Positions 16,601 to 23,292 of a stretch of 43,847 bases of DNA are shown here, one piece after another (the stretch's first letter is position 1; each line of letters opens with the position of its first letter). The DNA comes from Paludibacteraceae bacterium (GTDB lineage Bacteria; Bacteroidota; Bacteroidia; Bacteroidales; Paludibacteraceae): positions 1 to 43,847 of the forward strand of contig JAEDGZ010000017.1 in NCBI GenBank assembly GCA_016297215.1, written 5' to 3'. A program made the position numbers and the translations under genes. The notes below the pieces were generated by a model, which was not told the DNA's origin, did not search any database, and saw only the letters and a program-made list of their open reading frames with translations.

Positions 16601-18204
16601 AGCCCTACCTCCGTGTCGCGCAACTCCTCCGATAAGCCCAGTATCTCCGGACGGAAACGTTGCAGACGAAGGTCGAAATTGATGTCGGGGGCTTGCTCCG
16701 AGAGGTTGACCAATCCGGCAAACTGCAACCGAAGGTTCTCGTCGTCGATAGACACCATGCCGTCGAAATGATTGGGGCGGAAGGCGCCGTCAATGGCGAG
16801 TGCCTGATAGGTGTAGTTGTTGTAGGTGATGTCGCGTATCTTGCCGCGTACTTTTCCGCTCGGTACACCGTGGCGGATATCGCCGTTGGCGCGCACATCC
16901 AGCGATACGGAGCCCAGCGGGGCATGCGCCAGCATCTTCCCCAATCGAAACTTGTTGGTCGCTACCCGCGCATTGTAGTGCAGGTCTTGAAAGGCAGAGT
17001 CGGCTTGCAAAGAAGCATCGGTAGTTATCACGCCGAGGGCAGTGCGGAAAGCGCCGTGCAGACTCAAGTCGTGCAGCACCCCCGCTATCTGCCCGCGGTA
17101 GTGTATGTTGCCCAATCGGTGCACCTCTTTGGGCAGGTGGAAAGGCTTGTTGGTCAAGTCTGCCACAAGGTCTTGTATCGTAGCGGGGAAGATAGACAAA
17201 TCCTCGCATTCCAAACGCAAGTGAGCATCCTTCCAACTCTCGCTTTGTTTGATACACTGCGCATTGCCTCGAAAAATGGGCTTTGTGTCGTACCACAGAC
17301 TCAACGTTCGCAGCGAGAGACTGTCGCCCCTACCGTCTAAAGCAGTAACCATCCGCACCGACTTGTTCATCTTCGCCAATGCCGGCACGAAGAAAGCAAT
17401 ATCTTTCGGACATAACTCGGCGTTGTCTATGCTGAGGGAGAAGTTGAGGGTTGAGGGTTGAGCGTTGAGTGTTGAGTGTTGAGAGTGGAACAGCACTTCT
17501 CCGTGCGCTTTCAGTTCGCTCTCCGGCAACTGTATGCGTAGTGTCTGCAATGCCACCAGCGTGTCTTGATACACAAACCTCGCCTGCATATCGTTCAGTA
17601 CAAGGGGCGCAACTTGTGTGCCGTCGTGCTTGCGCAGCGTGGCATTCAGATGGTTGACGGCGGCATCCAGCGAGTCGCGGGTGAGATGGTATAGGTCGAG
17701 CGAGGCATGCCCCAGCATACCCTCATAGTTGTCAAACCGCGTTCGCACGCTGTCGATACGGATATCCCGAACGGAAAGGAAAGAACGGAACTCGGGCGGA
17801 GGCGTGTCGGAATGGAAGACCTCGCCGAGGAAAGAGCAGTTGAGCCGCGTAGAGTCCAAATGGTAGATGTTCGCCACTCCGCCTTCTATATCCACCCGCG
17901 AGAAACGTATCTCGTTGCGCAGCAGCGGCAGCGGACGAAAATGGGCATATACGCGATTGAGATATGCTAAGGTATCGCCCTGCTGATCGGCTAAAAAGAT
18001 ACTGTCTATCTGCACGCGGGCGGGGAAACGATAACTAATGTTCCCGATGCTTGCTTTCGCACCTAAGCCTCGGCTCAGCTCCGCCGTTGCCAAACGCAAC
18101 ACCGCATGCTCCACACGCTCGCTCTGCATCACGGCGATGCACATACCGCCTACCAACAGGAGGCTGACCAAAAAGACGGACAATATGTACAAAAAGCGTT
18201 TCAA
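13678..18204 (-). CDS. tamB: TamB-like translocation and assembly module protein (DUF490)
   Basis: 1,508 residues. A single N-terminal membrane anchor (about residues 4-27, FLYILSVFLVSLLLVGGMCI) is followed by a very long array of beta strands typical of the AsmA/TamB beta-taco that bridges the periplasm and carries phospholipids or outer-membrane substrates. The C-terminal DUF490 domain is clear: GTLDNPILQFGIELPNSDEN (about 1,315-1,335), then VKAIINTDEMLMRQVVYLLV, and a run of barrel-like strands to the end. The start is TTG at 18204, which gives a complete signal anchor; the promoter at 18253-18284 fits. A 7-bp tandem repeat sits inside the frame near residue 245. TamA/BamA partners are not in the window. 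Confidence 0.93.
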   Translation of the reverse strand: MKRFLYILSVFLVSLLLVGGMCIAVMQSERVEHAVLRLATAELSRGLGAKASIGNISYRFPARVQIDSIFLADQQGDTLAYLNRVYAHFRPLPLLRNEIRFSRVDIEGGVANIYHLDSTRLNCSFLGEVFHSDTPPPEFRSFLSVRDIRIDSVRTRFDNYEGMLGHASLDLYHLTRDSLDAAVNHLNATLRKHDGTQVAPLVLNDMQARFVYQDTLVALQTLRIQLPESELKAHGEVLFHSQHSTLNAQPSTLNFSLSIDNAELCPKDIAFFVPALAKMNKSVRMVTALDGRGDSLSLRTLSLWYDTKPIFRGNAQCIKQSESWKDAHLRLECEDLSIFPATIQDLVADLTNKPFHLPKEVHRLGNIHYRGQIAGVLHDLSLHGAFRTALGVITTDASLQADSAFQDLHYNARVATNKFRLGKMLAHAPLGSVSLDVRANGDIRHGVPSGKVRGKIRDITYNNYTYQALAIDGAFRPNHFDGMVSIDDENLRLQFAGLVNLSEQAPDINFDLRLQRFRPEILGLSEELRDTEVGLSLAANLSGINPDKMSGYLVIDSLRLKRQIDSVMLQQVKLTVQAEENDRKHIRLTSDIMTGSLSGAFRYAELPYAFMRLAYQYLPDAFPATTAHRILAHQAAQPQTLDFYLYGHRLKPLQRLLRLPLTLGDQPVLKGFYHEADGLFGVQAYATSVRMKGTPIEDITLAFNNFDGPAMLSLSAKAKNMNATTHIAALDNHVNIDIALHQLDSMEHVYSGDMHLHTHFSQYAGKPFIDLHLLPSTVVLKDSLYTINESHINYCVADTTLSIDNFQVEAAHQYIRANGVASKRADDSLRVELGHIDAGFILPFVLPEKEFKLGGYATGWATLYNLFSQPVFEADVRLDSARINDMPVGTAYAKLALDKETKNILINGDVYTPTANNPSSERLLAHVDGEVVTATRHWGITIYPDSIPLSFINHWTDGIIADISGYGSGVVDVFGENHKTWVTAKVKAEDGALTIPYTGCRYYLSDSVTMDSASIQFRNITLRDEEQHTLHLDGALYHDCFQKFRFEFDVKANDALAFNLPDKQGEMLQGRVYANGDVRIQGDEREVSIQANARTVGKSRFRFSIDYASTASESNFIQFIDHNAIKKSTLLPRNDDDTQDAEDNDNRLTGIDGSAPAWRRPQSATRLLIAMNIDVDQHLLAQLLLGERNGDILQGRGNGSLRFTYDSQNEDIKLMGNYILQQGTLDFTVGNIIRRQFVISEGSSVSWSGSPEQPQLDVTAKYKVTASLKDLFGSEISQLATTRTSVPVNTCLTLRGTLDNPILQFGIELPNSDENIQSQVKAIINTDEMLMRQVVYLLVFGKFFMPEYMTSTQYIGVNESYSLLSSTITGQINAWLSKLTNVFTMGVNIRTDGEGADASQEYEAQFQLQPVDRLLINGNVGYRYNDIANQPFFGDLDVEVMLTEDGRLRLKGYTHTVDKYSLRQASTIQGIGFVWKQDFNTPTKEEREQRKAARKAKKEARQTEQTIR
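17443..17484 (-). repeat. Six 7-bp tandem units inside the tamB reading frame
   Basis: Plus-strand units are GTTGAGG, GTTGAGG, GTTGAGC, GTTGAGT, GTTGAGT, GTTGAGA. On the coding strand they produce SQHSTLNAQPSTLN, an out-of-character stretch near residue 245. The total of 42 bp keeps the frame, but gain or loss of one unit would break it. Confidence 0.9.
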
Positions 18205-18252
18205 TTTTTTACGTTGCGTAAGAGGATTGGTATATACTTACCCATTTCCGCG

Positions 18253-18284
18253 CAAAGTTACCGCTTTTTTTTTAATTATGCAAA
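18253..18284 (-). promoter_or_regulatory. Promoter of the tamB-comM transcript
   Basis: On the minus strand TTTG (18281-18284), an exact 20-bp spacer, then TAACTTTG (18253-18260). This matches the Bacteroidetes consensus fully and places the transcript start about 45 bp before the TTG start of tamB. Confidence 0.85.
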
Positions 18285-18354
18285 TAAAACGATACATTTT
18301 GGTAAAATCTGAAGGGAAACGATAGTTTTCCGATATTCCATATAGTATGTTTCA

Positions 18355-18372
18355 GCAGGTGGGGACACCTGC
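18355..18372 (-). repeat. Dispersed hairpin, variant 2
   Basis: The minus strand reads GCAGGTGTCCCCACCTGC, a 7-bp stem with loop TCCC. It matches the hairpins at 40198 and 43094 except at the sixth base pair, where C-G has become T-A. The stretch 18205-18632 otherwise holds two divergent promoters and no gene. Confidence 0.8.
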
Positions 18373-18495
18373 ACCCCGAACTTTAGCAGGCGAAAAGGGC
18401 TACGGACGGGGAACTAAAGTATCTATATCGAACGATAGGAGTGTAAATTAAAACTCGACGCAAAGTATGTAAACTAAAATTATTTTACTTTATTT

Positions 18496-18527
18496 TTTGT
18501 ATAAGTGAAAAAAATCAATTATCTTTG
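18496..18527 (+). promoter_or_regulatory. Promoter of the C10 peptidase gene
   Basis: TTTG (18496-18499), a 20-bp spacer, then TATCTTTG (18520-18527). This perfect Bacteroidetes promoter gives a leader of about 100 nt before the ATG at 18633 and rules out the longer open frame that begins at 18525. Confidence 0.85.
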
Positions 18528-18632
18528 TTGCCGAAAAGCTGTATGGGACCGTTCGGAGCATTCTGCGGAAGATATATAGACTTCGTAAATCTATTTAGAT
18601 ATTGTTCTTATTCATTTTTAATCCATTTTGTT

Positions 18633-21119
18633 ATGAAAAAAAGTTTATTTCTTTTTATGTTCCTTTTAGGAGCAAGTATGTATGTGCATGCTGTGTCTCG
18701 TAGTGTGGAGGCGGCGCAGGCATTGGCAGTTCAGCACTTTGCGGAACGGTGTGTCGGTGTATCGGGTAAGCAGTATTCGCCTGCAGCAAAGCCTGTTTTG
18801 GTATATACGCAGGTGCTATCAGATGCATCGGAAACGCCCGCATACTATGTGTTCAATGAGCCGATCGACGGCTTTGTCATTATTTCCGCTGACGATTGCG
18901 CTCGGGAGGTGCTTGGGTATTCAGACGAGGGAAGTTTTGACGCGGAGCATATCCCGTCGAATGTGCAGTTCTACTTGGATGTGTATGCACGTGAGATTGG
19001 CCGCGCCAAGGCGCACGGTGTGGTTCGTAAGCCAGCGAAGAAAGCGGCTTCTTATCCGGCTATCGGTCCTCTATGTACAGCAAAGTGGGATCAGGACAGC
19101 CCCTATAATAATCTCTGTCCGCTGTTAGGGGGCAAGCGTACCTATACGGGCTGTGTGGCAACGGCTGCTGCGCAGGTGATGTACGCGAACAAGTATCCCG
19201 CTCAGGGAATAGGTTCTCATTCCTATACATGGAATGGCAAGACGCTGAGTGCCAACTTTGGTAGCACTACATACGCGTGGGATCAGATGCTGGATTCGTA
19301 TTCAGGGAATAGTACCACTGCTCAGAAAGATGCGGTTGCTACGCTGATGTACCACTGCGGTGTGGCATGCGATATGGAGTATGGCACGGATGCGAGCGGT
19401 GCATACTCCAGCGATATGGCGCGGGCACTTGTTTCTTACTTTGGATACGACAAGGGTATATGGCAACTGCCCAAGGATTATTTCTCAGAGAGTCAGTTGC
19501 TGAGCATCGTGTCGCAGGATTTGCAGGCGGGTCATACCATCATGATGGGCGGTGCAACCAAGAAAGAAGAGGGTCATGCATTCATCTGCGATGGTATGGA
19601 TACAAAGGGGTATTTGCATATCAACTGGGGTTGGAGCGGAGCGTATGACGGCTATTATCAGATATCAGCCTTGGAGCCTGCCGATCAAGGCATAGGCGGT
19701 GCGAGCAGCGGGTTGCCCTTTACCGAAGGTGTGGAATTGTGCGTGAATATCATTCCTGATGCCGGAGGAAACGCTCGGTTAACCCCCACTGCCGATGCAC
19801 TCGAGATGACCACCTCGAACACAATCAGCAATACTTCTGCTGCGACATTTCGCATTACCGAACTGGCAAATTGCGGTTTGTATGCTATTGATGGCAGTAT
19901 GGCGTTCGGTGTATATAATGAAGACGGGTCTTGGTATGGTGGTGCTACGACGACGGAGGAAGTGGGGCTTGACCCATGGCAATACTATACAGAAGCCATT
20001 AATGTAAGCGTAGATTTAAGTTCGCTCAGCGATGGAAACTATTACTTGTCGTTGGGTGTTGTGCAAGATAAAACCTATTGGCCTCTATTCGTCTATGCGA
20101 CGGGTGAGAAACTCTATCCCTTTACGGTGAGCGGCAGTACAATTACTTTCTCTGAGTCAGCGTCTGAGCCAGATCCGGAGCCCATTGCTGCTTCGCAGGA
20201 TTTTACCTATTTGATAGTATATGATTACGACTCGAAAGGGTATGAGAACAATCTTACATTTTTCTTTGAGACGGAGGACTATAAAGTAAAGGACGATAAA
20301 GTGAAAGGCACTCTACTTTATGTAGATGTTTTTGCGCGTTCGATGACATCGATAGTAGGAACGTATCTGATAGACGGTAAGGAAGAAATAGGCAGTATAT
20401 GGGAGTCGACGCTACTCTATGGCGATGGGAACACATCGGCAGAAAAAAAGCTACAAAGCGGTTATCTGACTATTGCGCAGGATGGCGATGGGAACTATCT
20501 TGTTTCCTATGATTTGTACGATACGGAGGGCAACAATTATAGCGATAACCAGCATATTATTGTATTGGACAATACGCTTGCCGGCACCTACGATAATAGG
20601 CAGGGGCAGTGGGTGGAATATAATCTGCGTAATGAGCGTGTTAGTGCAGCACTCCCTGTTTCCACTACGCTGACTATGATAGGGAGCATAGACGGTACTT
20701 CGAAGACGCTTCATAATTTCTTCGTGGAAGGTGTGATCAGCAGTATCAAAAACACGCCCGCGGAGATGGGGCAATATGGAACTTGCCGTTTGTACCTATC
20801 CGAGGACGGAAGTGAAAAGAACAGTCTCTACGGTTATAACCTTCGTTGGCTGAACGACAGTCGCTTCACGGCATCTGCCGGTAAGTTGCTTAGTGAGCAA
20901 GACACGATAGTTGTCTTCGGTCCGTTGCAGAACTACAACGGTACGACGCCGGAGGTGCATGGCTACATCTGCGAACATCGTCCATCAAGTTCCTCTACGG
21001 GGATTGACAAATCGGAGCAAAGTGTTTCTGAGATGCCGCAGAAGTTCTTACGCGACGGGCGACTCTATATCCGCCGCGAGAAGGTGATATATGATGTGCT
21101 GGGGAAGTCGGCAATGTAG
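18633..21119 (+). CDS. Secreted C10-family (streptopain/SpeB-like) cysteine peptidase
   Basis: 828 residues. A signal peptide (MKKSLFLFMFLLGASMYVHA) precedes a Spi-like propeptide (about 21-150, including FVIISADDCAREVLGYSDEG). The catalytic domain carries the nucleophile in YTGCVATAAAQVMYANKYP (Cys near 172) and the histidine in GHAFICDGMDTKGYLHINWG (His near 314), followed by WSGAYDGYYQI. The region after about 400 contains beta-rich modules, the last an OB-fold-like domain (FFVEGVISSIKN through LQNYNGTTPEVHGY). The protein ends with the shared tail KFLRDGRLYI...YDVLGK seen in three other proteins here. The start was moved from a TTG at 18525 to ATG 18633 because the signal peptide begins there and a promoter overlaps the TTG. 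Likely exported and surface-associated; protein substrates are unknown. Confidence 0.93.
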   Translation: MKKSLFLFMFLLGASMYVHAVSRSVEAAQALAVQHFAERCVGVSGKQYSPAAKPVLVYTQVLSDASETPAYYVFNEPIDGFVIISADDCAREVLGYSDEGSFDAEHIPSNVQFYLDVYAREIGRAKAHGVVRKPAKKAASYPAIGPLCTAKWDQDSPYNNLCPLLGGKRTYTGCVATAAAQVMYANKYPAQGIGSHSYTWNGKTLSANFGSTTYAWDQMLDSYSGNSTTAQKDAVATLMYHCGVACDMEYGTDASGAYSSDMARALVSYFGYDKGIWQLPKDYFSESQLLSIVSQDLQAGHTIMMGGATKKEEGHAFICDGMDTKGYLHINWGWSGAYDGYYQISALEPADQGIGGASSGLPFTEGVELCVNIIPDAGGNARLTPTADALEMTTSNTISNTSAATFRITELANCGLYAIDGSMAFGVYNEDGSWYGGATTTEEVGLDPWQYYTEAINVSVDLSSLSDGNYYLSLGVVQDKTYWPLFVYATGEKLYPFTVSGSTITFSESASEPDPEPIAASQDFTYLIVYDYDSKGYENNLTFFFETEDYKVKDDKVKGTLLYVDVFARSMTSIVGTYLIDGKEEIGSIWESTLLYGDGNTSAEKKLQSGYLTIAQDGDGNYLVSYDLYDTEGNNYSDNQHIIVLDNTLAGTYDNRQGQWVEYNLRNERVSAALPVSTTLTMIGSIDGTSKTLHNFFVEGVISSIKNTPAEMGQYGTCRLYLSEDGSEKNSLYGYNLRWLNDSRFTASAGKLLSEQDTIVVFGPLQNYNGTTPEVHGYICEHRPSSSSTGIDKSEQSVSEMPQKFLRDGRLYIRREKVIYDVLGKSAM

Positions 21120-21145
21120 GGGCAGGTATTGTGCTTAGTATAGAG

Positions 21146-21177
21146 AAAGGAAGTGGCGGATGTCCGCCACTTCCTTT
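21146..21177. terminator. Hairpin between convergent genes
   Basis: A perfect 15-bp stem (21146-21160 with 21163-21177, core GGAAGTGGCGGA) and a two-base gap. It lies between the end of the C10 peptidase gene and the end of the minus-strand OB-fold gene, so it probably terminates both. No strong U-tract follows. Confidence 0.75.
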
Positions 21178-21239
21178 GTGTAAGGTGGGTAGGTTTTATT
21201 TTACTCTTTGTTCGGTTTTACCTTTGTTTATCTTAGGTA

Positions 21240-22484
21240 TTACTCTTTGGTGCCGAGTACGGTGTAGATTACTCCAGCGCGCTCGATGTAGAGTTGACCA
21301 TCCTTGATGAACTTTTGTGCTTTCTCGCCGGCAACTACGTTCTCAAGTGCCTCGTGGCGGATTACTTCCATTTGTCCGCCGGTGATTTCAATGGTAACTG
21401 AGCCATCATCTTTGACGTATTTCTGGATTTTACCGGTGAGAGCCACGAAATCATTCTCTACCACACCCGGGGCTTCGACTTTGCAGTTGTATGCCATAAA
21501 CTCGCCACGCACACCTTTTTCGTCTGCCATATATGCCGTTTGCGTATTCTCGTATTTCTCACCAAACCCGTATGCTTTTACGATATAGCCCTCTACGCGG
21601 TATTTGACGTCGGTATAGGCACCATCTGCCAATGCTTTGCCAATCTCAATGGCTTTTGCTACGTTGACGGTCTCAATCTCCTCTACGGGACGCTCGTTGC
21701 CGCTTGCGCCGAGCACCTCTACGAAGTAGCCTCCGTCAATCTCGTAAATACCATTATAGTTTTTCAAAGCGGAAGCGTAGAACAATACAGTGTCGCCAGC
21801 TACGTATTCCACATCTTCAATGCTGCTGTATGCTGCATTGTCTGCCCCTTTCATCTTGTAGCCCTCAAGCGTATCCAGTGGATTATTAATATCAATCATC
21901 CAGCAGTTTACATTTTGATATTGAGAAATATATTGGTCATCAATTTTGAATACAATACCCTTTACATAGCATTTATCCAAGTTGCCGGCATCAATACGTT
22001 TGCGTGCCTCAGAGACACCGATGGTGTCGGGAACAACCTCTTCGGGAGTGAAATCTTCGTAATACACAGTAATCTTTTTCAGAAACACTTTAGCAGTATT
22101 GCCAAACTTGATGGAAGCTGCATCGCCACTCCATTTGGGATTCACATAAGTACCAGTCTCGCAAGTGATATTTTCGGTAGAAGCGCCACTAGTAGCCTCT
22201 TCAAAAATCACAGTCTTCATGTTACCATTGTCAGAAGTCAAGGTTAAATTGGAAGATTTATACCATTTTAACCAGTCCAATGTCAAGATAGGGTCATTGT
22301 TATTGCCACCTTTCTCTAATGTTACGGTAACTCCGTCAACGGTTACCACGATGGGATCTTTTTGCAATTGCTCCGTAAGCCCGAGCGGGTTCTTGGTGAA
22401 ATCAATCACCACCGGTGCGTGCACCTCTGCCATTGCAGCCAGCGAAACCATCGTTGCTGCTACGAAAGTGAATAGTTTTTTCAT
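21240..22484 (-). CDS. Secreted protein with OB-fold-like domains and shared C-terminal tail
   Basis: 414 residues. Signal peptide MKKLFTFVAATMVSLAAMA. The first part (about 20-145) is beta-rich and of unknown type. Two related OB-fold-like modules follow: about 155-265 (SEARKRIDAGNLDKCYVKGI through YASALKNYNGIYEIDG) and about 270-380 (VAKAIEIGKALADGAYTDVK with YRVEGYIVK through ALTGKIQKYVKDDG). The protein ends in KFIKDGQLYIERAGVIYTVL plus GTKE, the tail shared with the C10 peptidase. It has its own consensus promoter at 22562-22593. No catalytic motif is visible. Likely an exported carbohydrate- or surface-binding protein; the specific role is unknown. Confidence 0.85.
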   Translation of the reverse strand: MKKLFTFVAATMVSLAAMAEVHAPVVIDFTKNPLGLTEQLQKDPIVVTVDGVTVTLEKGGNNNDPILTLDWLKWYKSSNLTLTSDNGNMKTVIFEEATSGASTENITCETGTYVNPKWSGDAASIKFGNTAKVFLKKITVYYEDFTPEEVVPDTIGVSEARKRIDAGNLDKCYVKGIVFKIDDQYISQYQNVNCWMIDINNPLDTLEGYKMKGADNAAYSSIEDVEYVAGDTVLFYASALKNYNGIYEIDGGYFVEVLGASGNERPVEEIETVNVAKAIEIGKALADGAYTDVKYRVEGYIVKAYGFGEKYENTQTAYMADEKGVRGEFMAYNCKVEAPGVVENDFVALTGKIQKYVKDDGSVTIEITGGQMEVIRHEALENVVAGEKAQKFIKDGQLYIERAGVIYTVLGTKE

Positions 22485-22561
22485 TGTCGTAATGTTATTA
22501 AAAGGTTAATTTATTAGGGTTGTGGATTCTTTGTACTTTCCAATTGTTTTTTAATCCGCTG

Positions 22562-22593
22562 CAAAGATACTGCTTTTAATTGATATGTACAAA
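22562..22593 (-). promoter_or_regulatory. Promoter of the secreted OB-fold protein gene
   Basis: On the minus strand TTTG (22590-22593), a 20-bp spacer, then TATCTTTG (22562-22569). It lies about 78 bp before the ATG at 22484. Confidence 0.85.
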
Positions 22594-22602
22594 CTTTTTG
22601 AC

Positions 22603-22644
22603 AAAAAAAACGGCAACGATTTTCCGTTCGTTGCCGTTTTTTTT
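22603..22644 (-). terminator. Rho-independent terminator of tRNA-Lys
   Basis: A perfect 17-bp inverted repeat (22603-22619 and 22628-22644, core CGGCAACGA/TCGTTGCCG) with an 8-base loop and A/T runs on both sides, so on the minus strand it ends in a long U-tract. It begins one base after the tRNA 3' end. Confidence 0.9.
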
Positions 22645-22645
22645 G

Positions 22646-22718
22646 TGTCCCCCGAGAGGCTCGAACTCTCGACCCACTGATTAAGAGTCAGTTGCTCTAC
22701 CAACTGAGCTAGGGAGAC
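22646..22718 (-). tRNA. tRNA-Lys (anticodon CTT)
   Basis: The 73-nt cloverleaf reads on the minus strand. Acceptor GTCTCCC pairs with GGGGGAC (one G-U); D arm GCTC-AGTTGGTA-GAGC; anticodon arm ACTGA-CTCTTAA-TCAGT with anticodon CTT; T arm GAGAG-TTCGAGC-CTCTC; discriminator A. The CCA end is not encoded. A strong terminator follows immediately, and a consensus promoter lies about 125 bp upstream. Confidence 0.96.
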
Positions 22719-22726
22719 GTGCTTTT

Positions 22727-22754
22727 AATTATGAATTATGAATTATGAATTATG
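22727..22754. repeat. Four tandem AATTATG units
   Basis: Four exact 7-bp units between the tRNA and its promoter. Similar AATTATGAATT-like runs occur at 27119-27150 and 28750-28768. Confidence 0.85.
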
Positions 22755-22843
22755 AGGGCGTTTCGAGTTATACTCCTTTTGGCCGCCTTATTCTTTCATT
22801 CATCTATTCCTTACGGAAGTGTCCCGTTTTTCAAAAGCGAGTG

Positions 22844-22875
22844 CAAAGGTACTGCTTTTTTTTTATATGACCAAA
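22844..22875 (-). promoter_or_regulatory. Promoter of tRNA-Lys
   Basis: On the minus strand TTTG (22872-22875), a 20-bp spacer, then TACCTTTG (22844-22851). It is the only consensus promoter upstream of the tRNA on its strand. Confidence 0.8.
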
Positions 22876-22921
22876 TTTTCGGGCAAAAAAAATACGAGAA
22901 AGTGCATTTTTTCTTGATTTT

Positions 22922-22953
22922 CTTGTGTATGTTCGTTTTTTTTCGTATCTTTG
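22922..22953 (+). promoter_or_regulatory. Promoter of the fumarase gene
   Basis: CTTG (22922-22925), a 20-bp spacer, then TATCTTTG (22946-22953). The transcript would carry a long leader of about 330 nt made mostly of 11-bp repeats before the fumarase ATG. Confidence 0.75.
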
Positions 22954-23013
22954 CAAGCCGTTTGTGGCATGTTCCTGCACTCGGACAGTCGGGGAAGGGG
23001 CATACGGGCGGTT

Positions 23014-23206
23014 TACGAGAGGCTTACGAGAGGAATACGAGCGGATGAAGGGCTGCTGACAGGCGGCTGACAGGCGGCTAATGTTCTCGGTTATCCTACG
23101 TATATCTTACGTATATCTTACGTATATCTTACGTATATCCTACGTATATCCTACGTATATCCTACGTAATTGACGGCTTATCCTCGGCTTATCTTCGGCT
23201 AAAAGA
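23014..23206. repeat. Four successive families of 11-bp tandem repeats
   Basis: Four different 11-mers follow one another: TACGAGAGGCT-like (23014-23046, three units), GGCTGCTGACA/GGCGGCTGACA (23051-23083, three units), TATCYTACGTA (23092-23168, seven units) and CGGCTTATCYT (23174-23206, three units). A purine-rich GGGAA-type tract follows to 23272. All lie between the fumarase promoter and its start codon. No spacers or cas genes are present, so this is not CRISPR. Confidence 0.9.
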
Positions 23207-23292
23207 CGGTATGCAGACAGGGAGAGGACAAGGAGCAGACAAGGGGAAGGGAAGGGGAAGGGAAAGGGAGAAACTAATAAACATCTATAGAT

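Noticed and set aside
22646..22718. tRNA-Lys as an integration site for the accessory island
   Set aside because: The island ends near 12,089, ten kilobases away, and no repeat of the tRNA 3' end or integrase was found.
23092..23168. Possible CRISPR array
   Set aside because: Units are 11 bp and contiguous without spacers, and no cas genes are present.
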